64,000 nt of DNA from Chitinimonas koreensis (GTDB lineage Bacteria; Pseudomonadota; Gammaproteobacteria; Burkholderiales; Chitinimonadaceae): assembly GCF_014353015.1 (NCBI RefSeq), contig NZ_CP060704.1:1265001-1329000 (forward strand), given 5' to 3'. Both the position numbers and the translations under genes were made by a program. Of the stretch, positions 26,451 to 35,379 are shown piece by piece. The notes below the pieces were generated by a model that was not told where the DNA came from, made no database searches, and worked only from the letters and a program-made list of their open reading frames with translations. Numbering within the stretch: position 1 is the first letter of the stretch; every line of letters begins with the position of its first letter.

Positions 26451-27068
26451 TCAGGCGACGAGCGTCGCGATGTGGTCGATCAGCGTTTGCGGCTGGTACA
26501 GATACTGGCCCGGCACCACCCGCTCGCCGGCCAGCAGCGCCGGCACGCCTTGCAGCCGGTGGCGCTGCATCAGGTCGCGGGCGGCGTCGAGCCGGGCCTG
26601 CGCGCCGGCAGGCCAGCCCGCGGCCAGGCGCTGGCGGAAATCCGCCGCGTCGAGGCCGAACTCGGCTGCCGCCTCGGCCAGCGTGGCCGGCGTATGCGGC
26701 AGGCCGTCGAGGTAGCGCAGTGCCTGGATGCGGTGCAGCGCGGCCAGCGCGGCGTCGGGCCGGGCGGCCTCGATCAGCAGCCAGGCCTGGGTCGCCAGGG
26801 TGGAATCGAACGGCGTCTCCAGGTCGGCCAGCACGCGTTCGCGGTAGGCGGCGCTGAACGGTTGGCCGGTCATCTCGGCGATGCGGCGGTCGTTGCGCCA
26901 GAAGTAGTCGGCGCGCTCGGCGCTCATCGCTTGCGGCCGGGCGAACAGGCCGGTCGGCAGCAGCGTCCAGTCGGGCGACAGCGCCGCGTCGAGCGCGGCC
27001 AGCGCCGGCTGGGCGCCGTAGCACCAGCCGCACAGCGGGTCGAACAGCAGGGTGAGCTTGGCTTGCAT
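26451..27068 (-). CDS. Cytoplasmic DsbA-family thioredoxin-fold protein
   Basis: 205 residues. A thioredoxin-fold N-terminus with the active-site motif CGWC (LLFDPLCGWCYGAQPAL), a helical insertion, and the cis-Pro region RLQGVPALL near the C-terminus. No signal peptide, so it acts in the cytoplasm like FrnE or 2-hydroxychromene isomerase relatives. It probably handles oxidised thiols or glutathione conjugates. It is the first gene of an operon with the reductase and divergent from the LysR gene (112-nt shared control region). Confidence 0.88.
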   Translation of the reverse strand: MQAKLTLLFDPLCGWCYGAQPALAALDAALSPDWTLLPTGLFARPQAMSAERADYFWRNDRRIAEMTGQPFSAAYRERVLADLETPFDSTLATQAWLLIEAARPDAALAALHRIQALRYLDGLPHTPATLAEAAAEFGLDAADFRQRLAAGWPAGAQARLDAARDLMQRHRLQGVPALLAGERVVPGQYLYQPQTLIDHIATLVA

Positions 27069-27180
27069 GACGGGGATTCCGGCTTGGTTTGCGATGGCGC
27101 CATCATGCCCGCGTCGATTGATCGGATAAACATTGCAAAGCAGAATTCATCGTTCCTGAATTGAGAACGATGAGACGGCC

Positions 27181-28074
27181 ATGCAGATCGATCTGAACCG
27201 GCTGACGGTGTTTGCGGCGGTGGTGGAAGCCGGCGGCTTCACCGCCGCGGCCGAGCGGCTGGGCCTGGCCAAGTCGCAGGTGAGCCAGCAGGTGGCGCGG
27301 CTCGAGGCCGAGCTCGGCGTGGCGCTGTTCACCCGCAGCACCCGCCGGGTGGCGGTGACCGAGGCCGGCGAGACGCTGTACGCCGACAGCATGCCGCTGC
27401 TGGGCGGCCTGCAGGATGCGCTGGCGCGCGTCAGCGGCGGCCGGCTCGAAGGGCGGCTGCGCATCACTGCCGGCCAGGCCTATAGCGATGCGCTGCTCGG
27501 CGGCCTGCTGGCCCAGTTCGCCGCGCTGCATCCGGGGCTCGAGCTCGAGCTGATCGCCAGCGACAGCTCGCTCGACCTGCTGGCCGAGGGCATCGACCTG
27601 GCCATCCGCGGCGGCATGCTGCGCGATTCCAGCCTCAAGGCGGTGCGGCTGGACAGCTTCGCCCAGCTCGCGGTGGCCGCGCCGGCCTTGCTCGAGCGCA
27701 TCGGCACGCCGGCCGAACCGGCCGCGCTCGACGGCCAGCCCTGGGTCGCGCTGACGGTGCTGGCCAGCCCGCTGAGCTGGACCTTCAGCCACCGCGACGG
27801 CCGCCGCGTCGCCATCCGCGGCCGCGCCGCCATGCGGGTGAACAGCGCCTCGGTGGCGCGCGAATGCGCCCGCGCCGCGATCGGCTGCGCCGTGCTGCCC
27901 GACTTCATGGCGCGCGACGACCTGGCCGGCGGCCGGCTGGTCCGCTTGCTGCCGGAGTGGGAACTGCCGCTGGCCGGCACCCACGCGGTCTGGCCGGCCG
28001 CGCGCTACCTGCCGACCAAGGTGCGCGTGCTGATCGAATTCCTGCGCCAGCGGCTGGCGCCCGCACCGGAGTAG
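27181..28074 (+). CDS. LysR-family transcriptional regulator
   Basis: 297 residues. The N-terminal winged helix-turn-helix (LNRLTVFAAVVEAGGFTAAA, KSQVSQQVARLEAELGVALF, RSTRRVAVTEAGE) is standard for LysR. The C-terminal periplasmic-binding-like effector domain includes RLRITAGQAYSDALLG, EGIDLAIRGG and GCAVLPDFMARDDLAGGRLVRLLP. It is divergent from the DsbA-like/reductase operon, the classic arrangement for a LysR regulator and its target. The effector is unknown; the target's redox nature suggests an electrophile or thiol signal. Confidence 0.93.
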   Translation: MQIDLNRLTVFAAVVEAGGFTAAAERLGLAKSQVSQQVARLEAELGVALFTRSTRRVAVTEAGETLYADSMPLLGGLQDALARVSGGRLEGRLRITAGQAYSDALLGGLLAQFAALHPGLELELIASDSSLDLLAEGIDLAIRGGMLRDSSLKAVRLDSFAQLAVAAPALLERIGTPAEPAALDGQPWVALTVLASPLSWTFSHRDGRRVAIRGRAAMRVNSASVARECARAAIGCAVLPDFMARDDLAGGRLVRLLPEWELPLAGTHAVWPAARYLPTKVRVLIEFLRQRLAPAPE

Positions 28075-28154
28075 GCATTGGCCGACGCAATCCAGAGGGC
28101 TGCTGTTGCGAAGAGCGGCACATGGTCGAAAAGGTCACGAACGAGCGCAGCGAG

Positions 28155-28560
28155 GCTCCCTCGCGGCGGCGAGGGCGGGGGAGTCGGGGTGAAACAGGGG
28201 AGCGCCGTTGGTTGAGGACTCTTTGACTGCAAGCGCCCGGCTTTGCCGGGTGCCTGAGCGGCTGATTGACTTCAAGCAACCCGTTCTACGAAGTAAGCGA
28301 CTGCTCCCTCGCGGCGGCGAGAGCGGGGGAGTCGGAGTGAAACAGGGGAGCGCCGTCGGTTGAGGACTCTTTGACTGCAAGCGCCCGGCTTTGCCGGGTG
28401 CCTGAGCGGCTGATTGACTTCAAGCAGCCCGTTCTACGAAGTAAGCGACCGCTCCCTCGCGGCGGCGAGGGCGGGGGAGTCGGGGTGAATCAGGGAAGCG
28501 CCTGTCGCCGAGTTTCGCCAATCGCAAACGCCCGACTTTGCCGGGCGCTGCGTCTACTGC
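28155..28560. repeat. 148-bp tandem repeats (two full copies, one degraded)
   Basis: The landmark GCTCCCTCGCGGCGGCGAG recurs at 28155, 28303 and 28451, exactly 148 bp apart. Copies one and two differ at only a few bases; copy three is intact for about 50 bp and then diverges, keeping a relative of the hairpin near its end. Each unit contains the hairpin GCCCGGC/GCCGGGT. The gap 28075-28719 holds no gene that I can support. Confidence 0.85.
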
Positions 28561-28719
28561 TCAGTCAACGCCACGGCCAGTCCAAAGCCCTAGGCTCTTA
28601 GGGGAATCTTAGGGATTGTTTAGCCTCGATTTAGCAAACGCTTAACCGAGTCGGCCGTAGTCTTCACTCCGTGCTCCAGGCCCGATCCGCGGCGGAGCAA
28701 ATCCGCAGGAGTGCAGACC

Positions 28720-29448
28720 ATGGCCAGTCCCCGTCGTTTCGATCTCTACGCCTACATCCACAAGGCTTTGCGCGCCCAGATGAGCCACGTGCTGGTCGAG
28801 ATCGGCCGCACCGACTGGGACGACGGCGCCGAGCGCGACGCCGGCCTCGCCGCGGTGCGCGACCTGCTTGGCCTGTGCCACGGCCACCTCGAGCAGGAGA
28901 ACACCTACATCCATCCGGTGCTCGAGCTGATCCGGCCGCGTTCCAGCCTGCTGGCCGACAGCGACCACAAGATGCAGGCGGCCGAGATCGAAGCGCTGTT
29001 CGACCTGTGCAACGCCATCGACGGCGGCCGCCCGAGCAGCCGCGCCGAAGCCGGCGAGAAGCTCTATCGCGCGCTGTCGGTCTTCATCGCCGACAACTTC
29101 GAGCACATGGCCTACGAGGAGCGCGAGCACAACCGCCTGCTGTGGGCGGCCTACGGCGACGACGAGATCCGCGCGATCCACCATGTCATGGTCGCCAGCA
29201 TCCCGCTCGAACAGTCGATGCGCACGCTGCGCTGGATGGTGCCCAACCTGACGCCGCAGGAGCGTACCGAGCTGCTGCTCGGCCTGCGCCGCACCGCGCC
29301 GCTGGACATGTTCAACGCCGTGATGGGCATGCTGCGCGGCCTGCTCAAGGCCGGCGACTGGAGCAAGCTGACGCTGGCGCTGAGCGGCCTCGGCCCGGCG
29401 CCTGCGGCCAACGATCCCGGCCCCGACACCCGCGCGGTGCACGCCTGA
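28720..29448 (+). CDS. Hemerythrin-like (HHE) domain protein
   Basis: 242 residues, nearly all helical. His and Glu residues placed as in HHE domains are seen in AYIHKALRAQMSHVL, LCHGHLEQENTYIHPVLE, DHKMQAAEIEALF and FEHMAYEEREHNRLLW, which would carry a di-iron site for oxygen, NO or iron handling. The last 70 residues (LTPQERTELLLGLRRTAPL, FNAVMGML) form a helical extension. AGGAG lies 8 nt before the ATG at 28720; a GTG three codons upstream is less likely. It stands alone, after the tandem repeats and before a strong terminator. Confidence 0.8.
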   Translation: MASPRRFDLYAYIHKALRAQMSHVLVEIGRTDWDDGAERDAGLAAVRDLLGLCHGHLEQENTYIHPVLELIRPRSSLLADSDHKMQAAEIEALFDLCNAIDGGRPSSRAEAGEKLYRALSVFIADNFEHMAYEEREHNRLLWAAYGDDEIRAIHHVMVASIPLEQSMRTLRWMVPNLTPQERTELLLGLRRTAPLDMFNAVMGMLRGLLKAGDWSKLTLALSGLGPAPAANDPGPDTRAVHA

Positions 29449-29500
29449 GGCGTCGTGCCGCCGCCCTACCGATTTTCTCCTCGCTTCTTATCTCAGTTCT

Positions 29501-29526
29501 CCGGGCCTCGCGCCCGGACTTTTTTT
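29501..29526 (+). terminator. Intrinsic terminator after the hemerythrin-like gene
   Basis: CCGGGC, loop CTCGC, GCCCGG, then AC and seven T. A clear stem plus T run 53 nt after the stop codon. Confidence 0.85.
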
Positions 29527-29584
29527 GCCTGTCGGAAACGACCGGGCGGCAGGGCAGCTCGGCACGCCCAGGAGCGGAAAGCAC

Positions 29585-29654
29585 GCAGGAGCGGCTTCGG
29601 CGGCGAATCGGCCGGTTCGACTGCCCGGCCATTCGCGGCTGAAGCCGCTCCTGC
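29585..29654. repeat. REP family A, inverted pair
   Basis: Arms GCAGGAGCGGCTTCGGCGGC (from 29585) and its inverse ending at 29654. One arm carries a C to G change that weakens its own hairpin. It lies between the hemerythrin-like gene and gltX. Confidence 0.85.
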
Positions 29655-29743
29655 GGATCGCCTGGCGGATCGGCGCCGGGAGGGCGCCCAGGCCGGGCTT
29701 TGCACCCGGCCGCACCGCCCTCGAGGTCGCGGGGACGCCCGGC

Positions 29744-31140
29744 CTAACCGGCCAGCGTGGCCGTCAGCCGTGCCAGCACCGTCTCGCGGCCTAGCAGCGC
29801 CAGCACCTTGTCGATCGACGGCGTCTGGGTGGTGCCGCAGACCGCCGCGCGCAAGGGCATGCCCACCAGCGGCATCTTCACGCCTTCGGCGGCGACGAAG
29901 GCCTTGATGGCGGCGGACAGCGCCTCGGGGTTCCACTCGGCGGCGGCCAGCACGTCCTTGAAGCGGCCGAGCCGCGCGCGCGATTCCTCGCCCAGGTGCT
30001 GGGCGGCCAGCTCGGCCGGCGCGGCGTCGTGGCGGTAGAAGTAGGTGGCCTGCGCCGCCAGGTCGACCAGGTTGGTCACGCGCTCCTTGAGCAGCGCGAT
30101 CACCTCGGCCAGCGCCGGGCCCTGGCCGGCATCGCAGCCGAGGCGGGCCAGGAAGGGCAGGGTCAGCGCCGCCAGCCGCGCATCGTCGGCCGCCTTCATG
30201 TGCTGCTGGTTGATCCACAGCATCTTGTCGCGGTCGAAGCGCGACGGGCTCGGGCTGACCTGCTCGAGGTCGAACCAGTCGACGAACTGGCCGAGCGTGA
30301 AGAACTCGTCGTCGCCGTGGCCCCAGCCCAGCCGCGCCAGGTAGTTGAGCAGCGCCTCGGGCAGGATGCCCTGCTCGCTGTAGTCGACCACGCTGACGGC
30401 ATCGCGCCGCTTGCTCATCTTCTGGCCGTCGGCGTTGAGGATCATCGGCAGGTGGCCGTAGACCGGCAGCGGCGCGCCGAGCGCGGCCAGGATGTTGATC
30501 TGGCGCGGCGTGTTGTTGACGTGGTCGTCGCCGCGGATCACGTGGGTGATCGCCATGTCCCAGTCGTCCACCACCACGCAGAAGTTGTAGGTCGGCGTGC
30601 CGTCGGGACGGGCGATGATCAGGTCGTCGAGTTCTTCGTTGGCGATCTCGATGCGGCCCTTGACCGCGTCGTCCCAGGCCACCGCGCCATCGAGCGGGTT
30701 GCGGAAGCGCACCACCGGATCGACGCCGGCCGGCGGTTGCGGCAGCGTCTTGCCGCGCTCGGGCCGCCAGCGCCGGTCGTAGCGCGGCTTCTCGCCGCGC
30801 GCTTCGGCCTCGGCGCGCATCGCGTCGAGCTCTTCCCGGCTGCAATAGCAGTGGTAGGCGGTGCCGTCGGCCAGCATGCGCTGGATCACCTCCTTGTACC
30901 GGTCCATCCGCTGCATCTGGTAGAACGGGCCCTCGTCGTAGTCGAGACCGACCCAGTGCATGCCGTCGAGGATGGCCTGCACCGATTCGGGCGTCGAACG
31001 CTCGAGGTCGGTGTCCTCGATGCGCAGCACGAACACGCCTTGGCGCTTGCGGGCATAGGCCCAGGAGAACAGCGCGGTGCGCACGCCGCCGATGTGCAGG
31101 AGGCCGGTGGGGGAGGGGCGAAACGGGTACGGACGGTCAT
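29744..31140 (-). CDS. gltX: Glutamyl-tRNA synthetase (one missing base near the 5' end)
   Basis: About 466 residues, normal for bacterial GluRS. As written, the ATG at 31140 begins MTVRTRFAP and then loses frame. Restoring one G near 31114 gives RTRFAPSPTGLLHIGG, the class I HIGH region, and joins VRTALFSWAYARKRQG. Further on are RIEDTDLERSTPE, GTPTYNFCVVVDDWDMAITHVIRGDDH and the KMSKR loop (ADGQKMSKRRDAVSV), then the helical anticodon-binding domain. It charges tRNA-Glu, an essential reaction, so a true frameshift at this point would be lethal unless a second copy exists. Confidence 0.95.
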
Positions 31141-31226
31141 GATGGGCCGGGTCGGGAATGGGCGGAAACGCGCATTTTACCCGGCCGCAGCCCGGCGGGC
31201 GATCCGGCCGGACCGCCCTGGACGGC

Positions 31227-31964
31227 TCAGAGGCTGAAGCGCAGCCGCCGTTCGGCGGCCGGGTCGCCCTGGCCGACCTGGTTCAGGAACGGCGCCAGCG
31301 CGGCCTCGGCGCCGGCCGCGGCGCGCAGGCCGACTTCCATGCTCAGGCCCTGGCCGGCGCGCAATTCGCCGCCGCCGTTGAGCTGCAGCTGGCCGCCCAG
31401 CGTGGCGAGCTGGACGCGCCAGGCGTCGCCGGCCGGCACCAGGGTGAGCCGGTAGTCGCCGAGCGGGCTGACCGAGGGCGCCAGCGACGAGGCGGCGCCG
31501 CGCCAGTCGAGGTTGAGCTGGCCCTCGCCCTTGCCGCCGCGCCAGTTGAATTCGGCGGTCGACAGCCGCAGCTGGCCCGACAGCCCGTAGTTGCGGGTCC
31601 GCTCGTCGAGCAGGAACAGCGGCGTGGCGGCGAGGCCGAGGTCGGCCTCGGTCAGGCGGATACCGCCGATGCCGACGCCGAGCAGCGCCCGGCCGTCATC
31701 CAGCGTCAGCGCGTAGCCGAGCTGGCCCTTCAGCAGAGCCTTGGGCTGCCAGCTCCAGCTCAGCCGTTCGGCCAGTGCCGCGCCGTCGAGCACCGGCTGG
31801 GCCGAACCGTTCCACAAGGTGCCCTCGGCCGCGGCGAAGGTCAGCTTGCCGCCGCTCTGCGACGACACGATGGCGCCGACGACGCCGGCCGGCAGCCGCA
31901 CCAGCAGGAAGGCCACGGTCAACAGGCCCAGCGCCAGCCAATATCCCCAGTGCAGCCGCTTCAT
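31227..31964 (-). CDS. gspN: Type II secretion system protein N
   Basis: 245 residues from the ATG at 31964. One N-terminal membrane helix (YWLALGLLTVAFLLVRLP) is followed by the GspN beta-rich periplasmic domain (GTLWNGSAQPVL, LSWSWQPKALLKGQLGYALTL, LRLSTAEFNWRGGKGEGQLN). Its ATG overlaps the gspM stop as ATGA. GspN is an accessory inner-membrane subunit of the type II secretion machine. It is the last gene of the L-M-N trio. Confidence 0.85.
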   Translation of the reverse strand: MKRLHWGYWLALGLLTVAFLLVRLPAGVVGAIVSSQSGGKLTFAAAEGTLWNGSAQPVLDGAALAERLSWSWQPKALLKGQLGYALTLDDGRALLGVGIGGIRLTEADLGLAATPLFLLDERTRNYGLSGQLRLSTAEFNWRGGKGEGQLNLDWRGAASSLAPSVSPLGDYRLTLVPAGDAWRVQLATLGGQLQLNGGGELRAGQGLSMEVGLRAAAGAEAALAPFLNQVGQGDPAAERRLRFSL

Positions 31965-32426
31965 CGCGTCCACTCCGCGTCGACGTCGACCGTCGCGCCG
32001 CCGTCGGCGTGCGGGTCGACAGCTTTTCCAGTTTCCAGCCCTGCGTCTCGGCCTCGCCCAGGAGCCGCGTCACCGCCTGCCAGTTGACGCCCTGGGCGTG
32101 CAGGCTGCTGCGCTTGTCGTTCTTCTCGATGCGCGCCAGTTCGGCCGGCAGGCCGGCGGCCTGGGCCAGCCCGGCCAGGTCGGGCGCATTGGCCGCCGCG
32201 GTGCTGCGGCCCTTGAACTGGGCCAGGTCGCGGGCGAAGCGGGCCACGTCGGCGCGCAGCGTCGGCAGCGATTGCTCGAGCCGCTTGCGCTCGCGCAGCA
32301 CCGGGTCGATCGCCAGCGCGTAGATCAGCGACAGCGCCAGCACCGCGCCGGCCGCGGCGAGCAGGCTGCGCTCGCGCGCGTCGCGCTGCTTCCAGAATTC
32401 GGCAAGGGGGCGAGGGCGGGGATCAT
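31961..32426 (-). CDS. gspM: Type II secretion system protein M (two missing bases)
   Basis: About 155 residues in the restored frame. The ATG at 32426 overlaps the gspL stop (ATGA). Restoring one base in the G5 run at 32406-32410 connects MIPALAPLAEFWKQRDARER to the membrane helix LLAAAGAVLALSLIYALAID. A second missing base near 32008 restores the end STRTADGGATVDVDAEWTR and a stop that overlaps gspN. The periplasmic part (WQAVTRLLGEAETQGWKLEK) is the GspM ferredoxin-like domain, which pairs with GspL to recruit the GspE ATPase. Both 4-base overlaps with its neighbours independently support the corrected frame. Confidence 0.8.
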
Positions 32427-33583
32427 GGCTTGAGGGTCAGGTTGATGCGCATCTGGTCGGGCGCGGTCTGGCTGGTCTCGACCTGGCCGAGCGCGGCCAG
32501 CGACTTGCTGAAGCCGAGCAGCTCGGCCGGCTGGCCGCGGTATTCGGCGCTGACGCGGCCGGCCGCGTATTCGAACGACAGCAGCTTGATCTGGCCGCCG
32601 ACCGCCAGGTGGGTGGCGGCCTTCAGCACCGGCGCCAGCGTGCCGGCATCGACCGCGCCGGTACTGGCGGCATTGCGCAGCTTGCCTTGCAGCTGCAGTT
32701 GCGGTTCGACCACCGGTTCGCCCGGGAAGGCGGCGGCGTAGGCGGCGTTGATCGACTGCTTGAGCCGCGCCTCTTCGCCGCGCCAGCTCAGCCACTGGCC
32801 GAACCAGCCGACGGCTGCCAGCGCCAGCGCGGCGGCGGCCAGCGCCAGGCTCGGCTTGATCCGGTCCCAGTCGAAATCGAATTGCGGGCCGGCGGCGAAC
32901 TCGCCCTGCATCAGGTCGATCGCATCGGCGGCGACCGGCGCGGCGAGCGGGTCGCCCACCGCCACTTCGACCGGGCAGCCGAGCACCGCCTGCCAGCGCT
33001 CGAGCGCCACCGCGTCGGCGTCCACGCCGGCCAGCAGCAGCGATTCGCATTCGCCCAGCGCGGCGACCAGCAGCGCCGGCGGTTCGGCCGGCGAGGCGGC
33101 GTCGAACCATTGCGCCGCCGCCTCGCTGCGGCGCGCCCAGCCGTGGCCGCACCACAGCAGCGTGCGGCCGTCGGCGGCGACCAGCGCGTCGGCGGTCCAG
33201 GCCGCGCGCGGCCGGCGGCCGGCTTGGCTCAGCCGCTGGATGGTCTCGGCGAACGCGGCGCGGTCGACCGCGGCGACGCGGCATTGCTCGCCGACCATGC
33301 GATGGGCGAGGTGCTGCTCGCCCGGTTCGGCCAGCAGGACCTGGTCGAGCGCAAACGGGATCAGCTTGCGCGCCTGCTTGCGCGCGCCCGGCGGCAGCGG
33401 CGCGACCGCGCGCAGCACGCGGGCCGGCGGCAGGAACAGCTCGACCCGCGCGGCGGCCGGCAGCTGGGCCAGCGGCGAGCGGCCCCGGCTGACGCGCAGT
33501 CCGTCGAGCAGGCGCCATTCGACGGCCTGGTCGCCGGCGAGCGGGAGATCGGATTCGGCGGGGAAGATGCGCAGCGTGCTCAC
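32423..33583 (-). CDS. gspL: Type II secretion system protein L
   Basis: 386 residues from the GTG at 33583 (MSTLRIFPAESDLPL, the usual GspL start). The cytoplasmic actin-like domain includes LPPARVLRAVAPLP, RKLIPFALDQVLLAEPGEQH and FAETIQRLSQAGRRP. One membrane helix (LALAAAALALAAVGWFGQWL) follows, then a periplasmic ferredoxin-like domain (LLSFEYAAGRVSAEYRGQPAE). It anchors GspE to the inner membrane. Unusually, no gspK or earlier gsp genes precede it; the upstream neighbour is a tRNA gene on the other strand, so the secretion operon is split. Confidence 0.88.
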   Translation of the reverse strand: MSTLRIFPAESDLPLAGDQAVEWRLLDGLRVSRGRSPLAQLPAAARVELFLPPARVLRAVAPLPPGARKQARKLIPFALDQVLLAEPGEQHLAHRMVGEQCRVAAVDRAAFAETIQRLSQAGRRPRAAWTADALVAADGRTLLWCGHGWARRSEAAAQWFDAASPAEPPALLVAALGECESLLLAGVDADAVALERWQAVLGCPVEVAVGDPLAAPVAADAIDLMQGEFAAGPQFDFDWDRIKPSLALAAAALALAAVGWFGQWLSWRGEEARLKQSINAAYAAAFPGEPVVEPQLQLQGKLRNAASTGAVDAGTLAPVLKAATHLAVGGQIKLLSFEYAAGRVSAEYRGQPAELLGFSKSLAALGQVETSQTAPDQMRINLTLKP

Positions 33584-33706
33584 GATGGACGGCGGCCGGA
33601 AGGAGGGTGGGTCGAAAAATGCGCGCCAGTATGACACAGCGCTAGGCCGCCGCTGCAAGCGGCCGCCACGACCCTGATCGCGGCGTTGCTAAGGTGCTGG
33701 CCGGGT

Positions 33707-33736
33707 TTGTTTTTTGCGGTGGGCCTCGCCTATAAT
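33707..33736 (+). promoter_or_regulatory. Sigma-70 promoter candidate of tRNA-Leu/tig
   Basis: TTGTTT at 33707-33712, 18-nt spacer, then a perfect TATAAT at 33731-33736, about 80 nt before the tRNA gene. No other promoter-like sequence is visible in the gap. Confidence 0.6.
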
Positions 33737-33815
33737 CGGCGATTCTTCACGCGCCGGGTCCGGGTTTTGAGCTTATCTATATAAGTTCGGCCGATCGGGG
33801 CCGCGGCAGGCGTGG

Positions 33816-33899
33816 GCGAGAGTGGCGAAATTGGTAGACGCACTGGATTTAGGTTCCAGCGCCGCAAGGTGTGGGGGTTCGAGTCCCCCTCTCGCACCA
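33816..33899 (+). tRNA. tRNA-Leu (UAG)
   Basis: 84 nt with encoded CCA. GCGAGAG pairs with CTCTCGC, the D-arm is TGGCGAAATTGGTAGACGCA, the anticodon TAG is at 33850-33852 in stem CTGGA/TCCAG, there is a long variable arm, and the T-arm is GGGGGTTCGAGTCCCCC. It reads CUN Leu codons. It lies 69 nt upstream of tig. Confidence 0.97.
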
Positions 33900-33968
33900 G
33901 GGTTTCGCTGTCGCCGGCAACGGCCGGCGCCAAACAAGAGATAACGCAGCAATACAGGATCGATCGAC

Positions 33969-35271
33969 ATGCAAGCACAACTGGAAACGCTGGGCCAACT
34001 GGAGCGCCGCCTCGACTTCGCGATCCCGGCCGCCGACATCGAAAGCGCCGTGGATGCCCGCCTCAAGCGCGTGGCCCGTACCGCGCGCATCCAGGGCTTC
34101 CGCCCGGGCAAGGCACCGATGAAGATCGTGGCCGCCAACTACGGCCTGCAGGTCCGTGAAGAAGTGCTCGGCGAGCAGGTGCAGAACGCCTTCGCCAGCG
34201 CCGTCGAAGCGCAGAAGCTGCGCGTGGCCGGCTACCCGCGCTTCGAAGGCAAGCCCGCCAGCGAAGAAGCGTTCCAGTTCAGCGCCACCTTCGAGGTCTA
34301 TCCCGAAGTGGTGGTCGGCGACCTGGCCGCCAAGGAAGTCGAGCGCCCGGTGCTCGAAGTGAGCGAAGCCGAAGTCGACAAGACCATCGACATCCTGCGC
34401 AAGCAGCGCACCAAGTTCGAGCGCGTCGAGCGCGCCGCCGAGAAGGGCGACCGCGTGATCGTCGACTTCAAGGGCACCATCGACGGCGTCGCCTTCGCCG
34501 GCGGCTCCAGCGAAAACTACGCCTTCCAGGCCGGCGAAGGCCAGATGCTGCCCGAGTTCGACGCCGCCGTGATCGGCATGAAGGAAGGCGACAGCAAGAC
34601 CTTCGACTTGGCCTTCCCGGCCGATTACCACGGCAAGGACGTGGCCGGCAAGACCGCCCAGTTCGAAGTGACGGTCAAGAACGTGGCCGCCGCCCAGTTG
34701 CCCGAAGTCGACGGCGAATTCGCCAAGCTGCTCGGCATCGAGGACGGCGACATCGCCAAGCTGCGCGCCGAGATCCGCAAGAACGTCGAGCGCGAAGTGA
34801 AGCGCCGCCTGAGCGCCCGTGCCAAGGAAGGCGTGATGCAGGCGCTGCTGGACGTGACGCCGGTCGAGCTGCCGCGCGCGCTGGTGCAGGTCGAGATCGG
34901 CCGCCTGATCGAGAACGCCCGCAACGAGATGAAGCAGCGCGGCTTCGATCCGCAGAACATGCCCTTCCCGCCGGAACTGTTCGAAGAGCAGGCCAAGCGC
35001 CGCGTCGCGCTCGGCCTGATCCTGGCCGAAGTGGTGCGCGCCAACGGCCTGCAAGCCAAGCCCGAGCAGATCAAGGCCATCGTCGGCGAATTCGCCGAGA
35101 GCTACGAGCACCCGGAAGAAGTGGTGCAGTGGTACTACGCCAGCCCGAGCGCCTCGAAGGCCCGAGTCGCTGGCGCTCGAGGACAACGTGGTCGAATTCG
35201 TCCACGCCAAGGCCAAGACCGTCGACAAGCAGCTGTCGTTCGACGAGCTGATGGGCCAGCAGCAAGCCTAA
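33969..35271 (+). CDS. tig: Trigger factor (two missing bases near the 3' end)
   Basis: About 434 residues in the restored frame. The N-terminal ribosome-binding domain has the signature GFRPGKAPM. The FKBP-like domain (KGDRVIVDFKGTIDGVAFAGGSSENYAFQAGEGQMLPEFDAAVIGM) occupies the middle, split here only for description. The C-terminal helical chaperone arms follow. It folds nascent chains at the ribosome exit tunnel. After EEVVQWYYASP the frame is lost; restoring G near 35147 and near 35164 gives SPERLEGPESLALEDNVVEF and a normal end with stop TAA at 35269. It heads the tig-clpP-clpX-lon cluster. Confidence 0.94.
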
Positions 35272-35294
35272 ATTGCGTCGGTACCATTGAAAAG

Positions 35295-35342
35295 CGGGCT
35301 CGCCCGCTCCATCTTGACTGGAGCAGCCGAGCCCGTTTTTTT
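35295..35342 (+). terminator. Intrinsic terminator after tig
   Basis: CGGGCTCG (35295-35302) pairs with CGAGCCCG (35328-35335), enclosing an inner hairpin GCTCC/GGAGC, followed by seven T at 35336-35342. Confidence 0.85.
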
Positions 35343-35379
35343 CGGCCACTCCATTCAACTCGAGATACGACAGGACACC

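Noticed and set aside
25771..27033. Fusion of the reductase with an upstream reading frame
   Set aside because: The open frame upstream of 26418 is the shadow of the DsbA-like gene. A ribosome-binding site AAGGAGAAC marks the ATG at 26418.
28155..28560. CRISPR array
   Set aside because: Units are contiguous 148-bp repeats without unique spacers, and no cas genes are present in the window.
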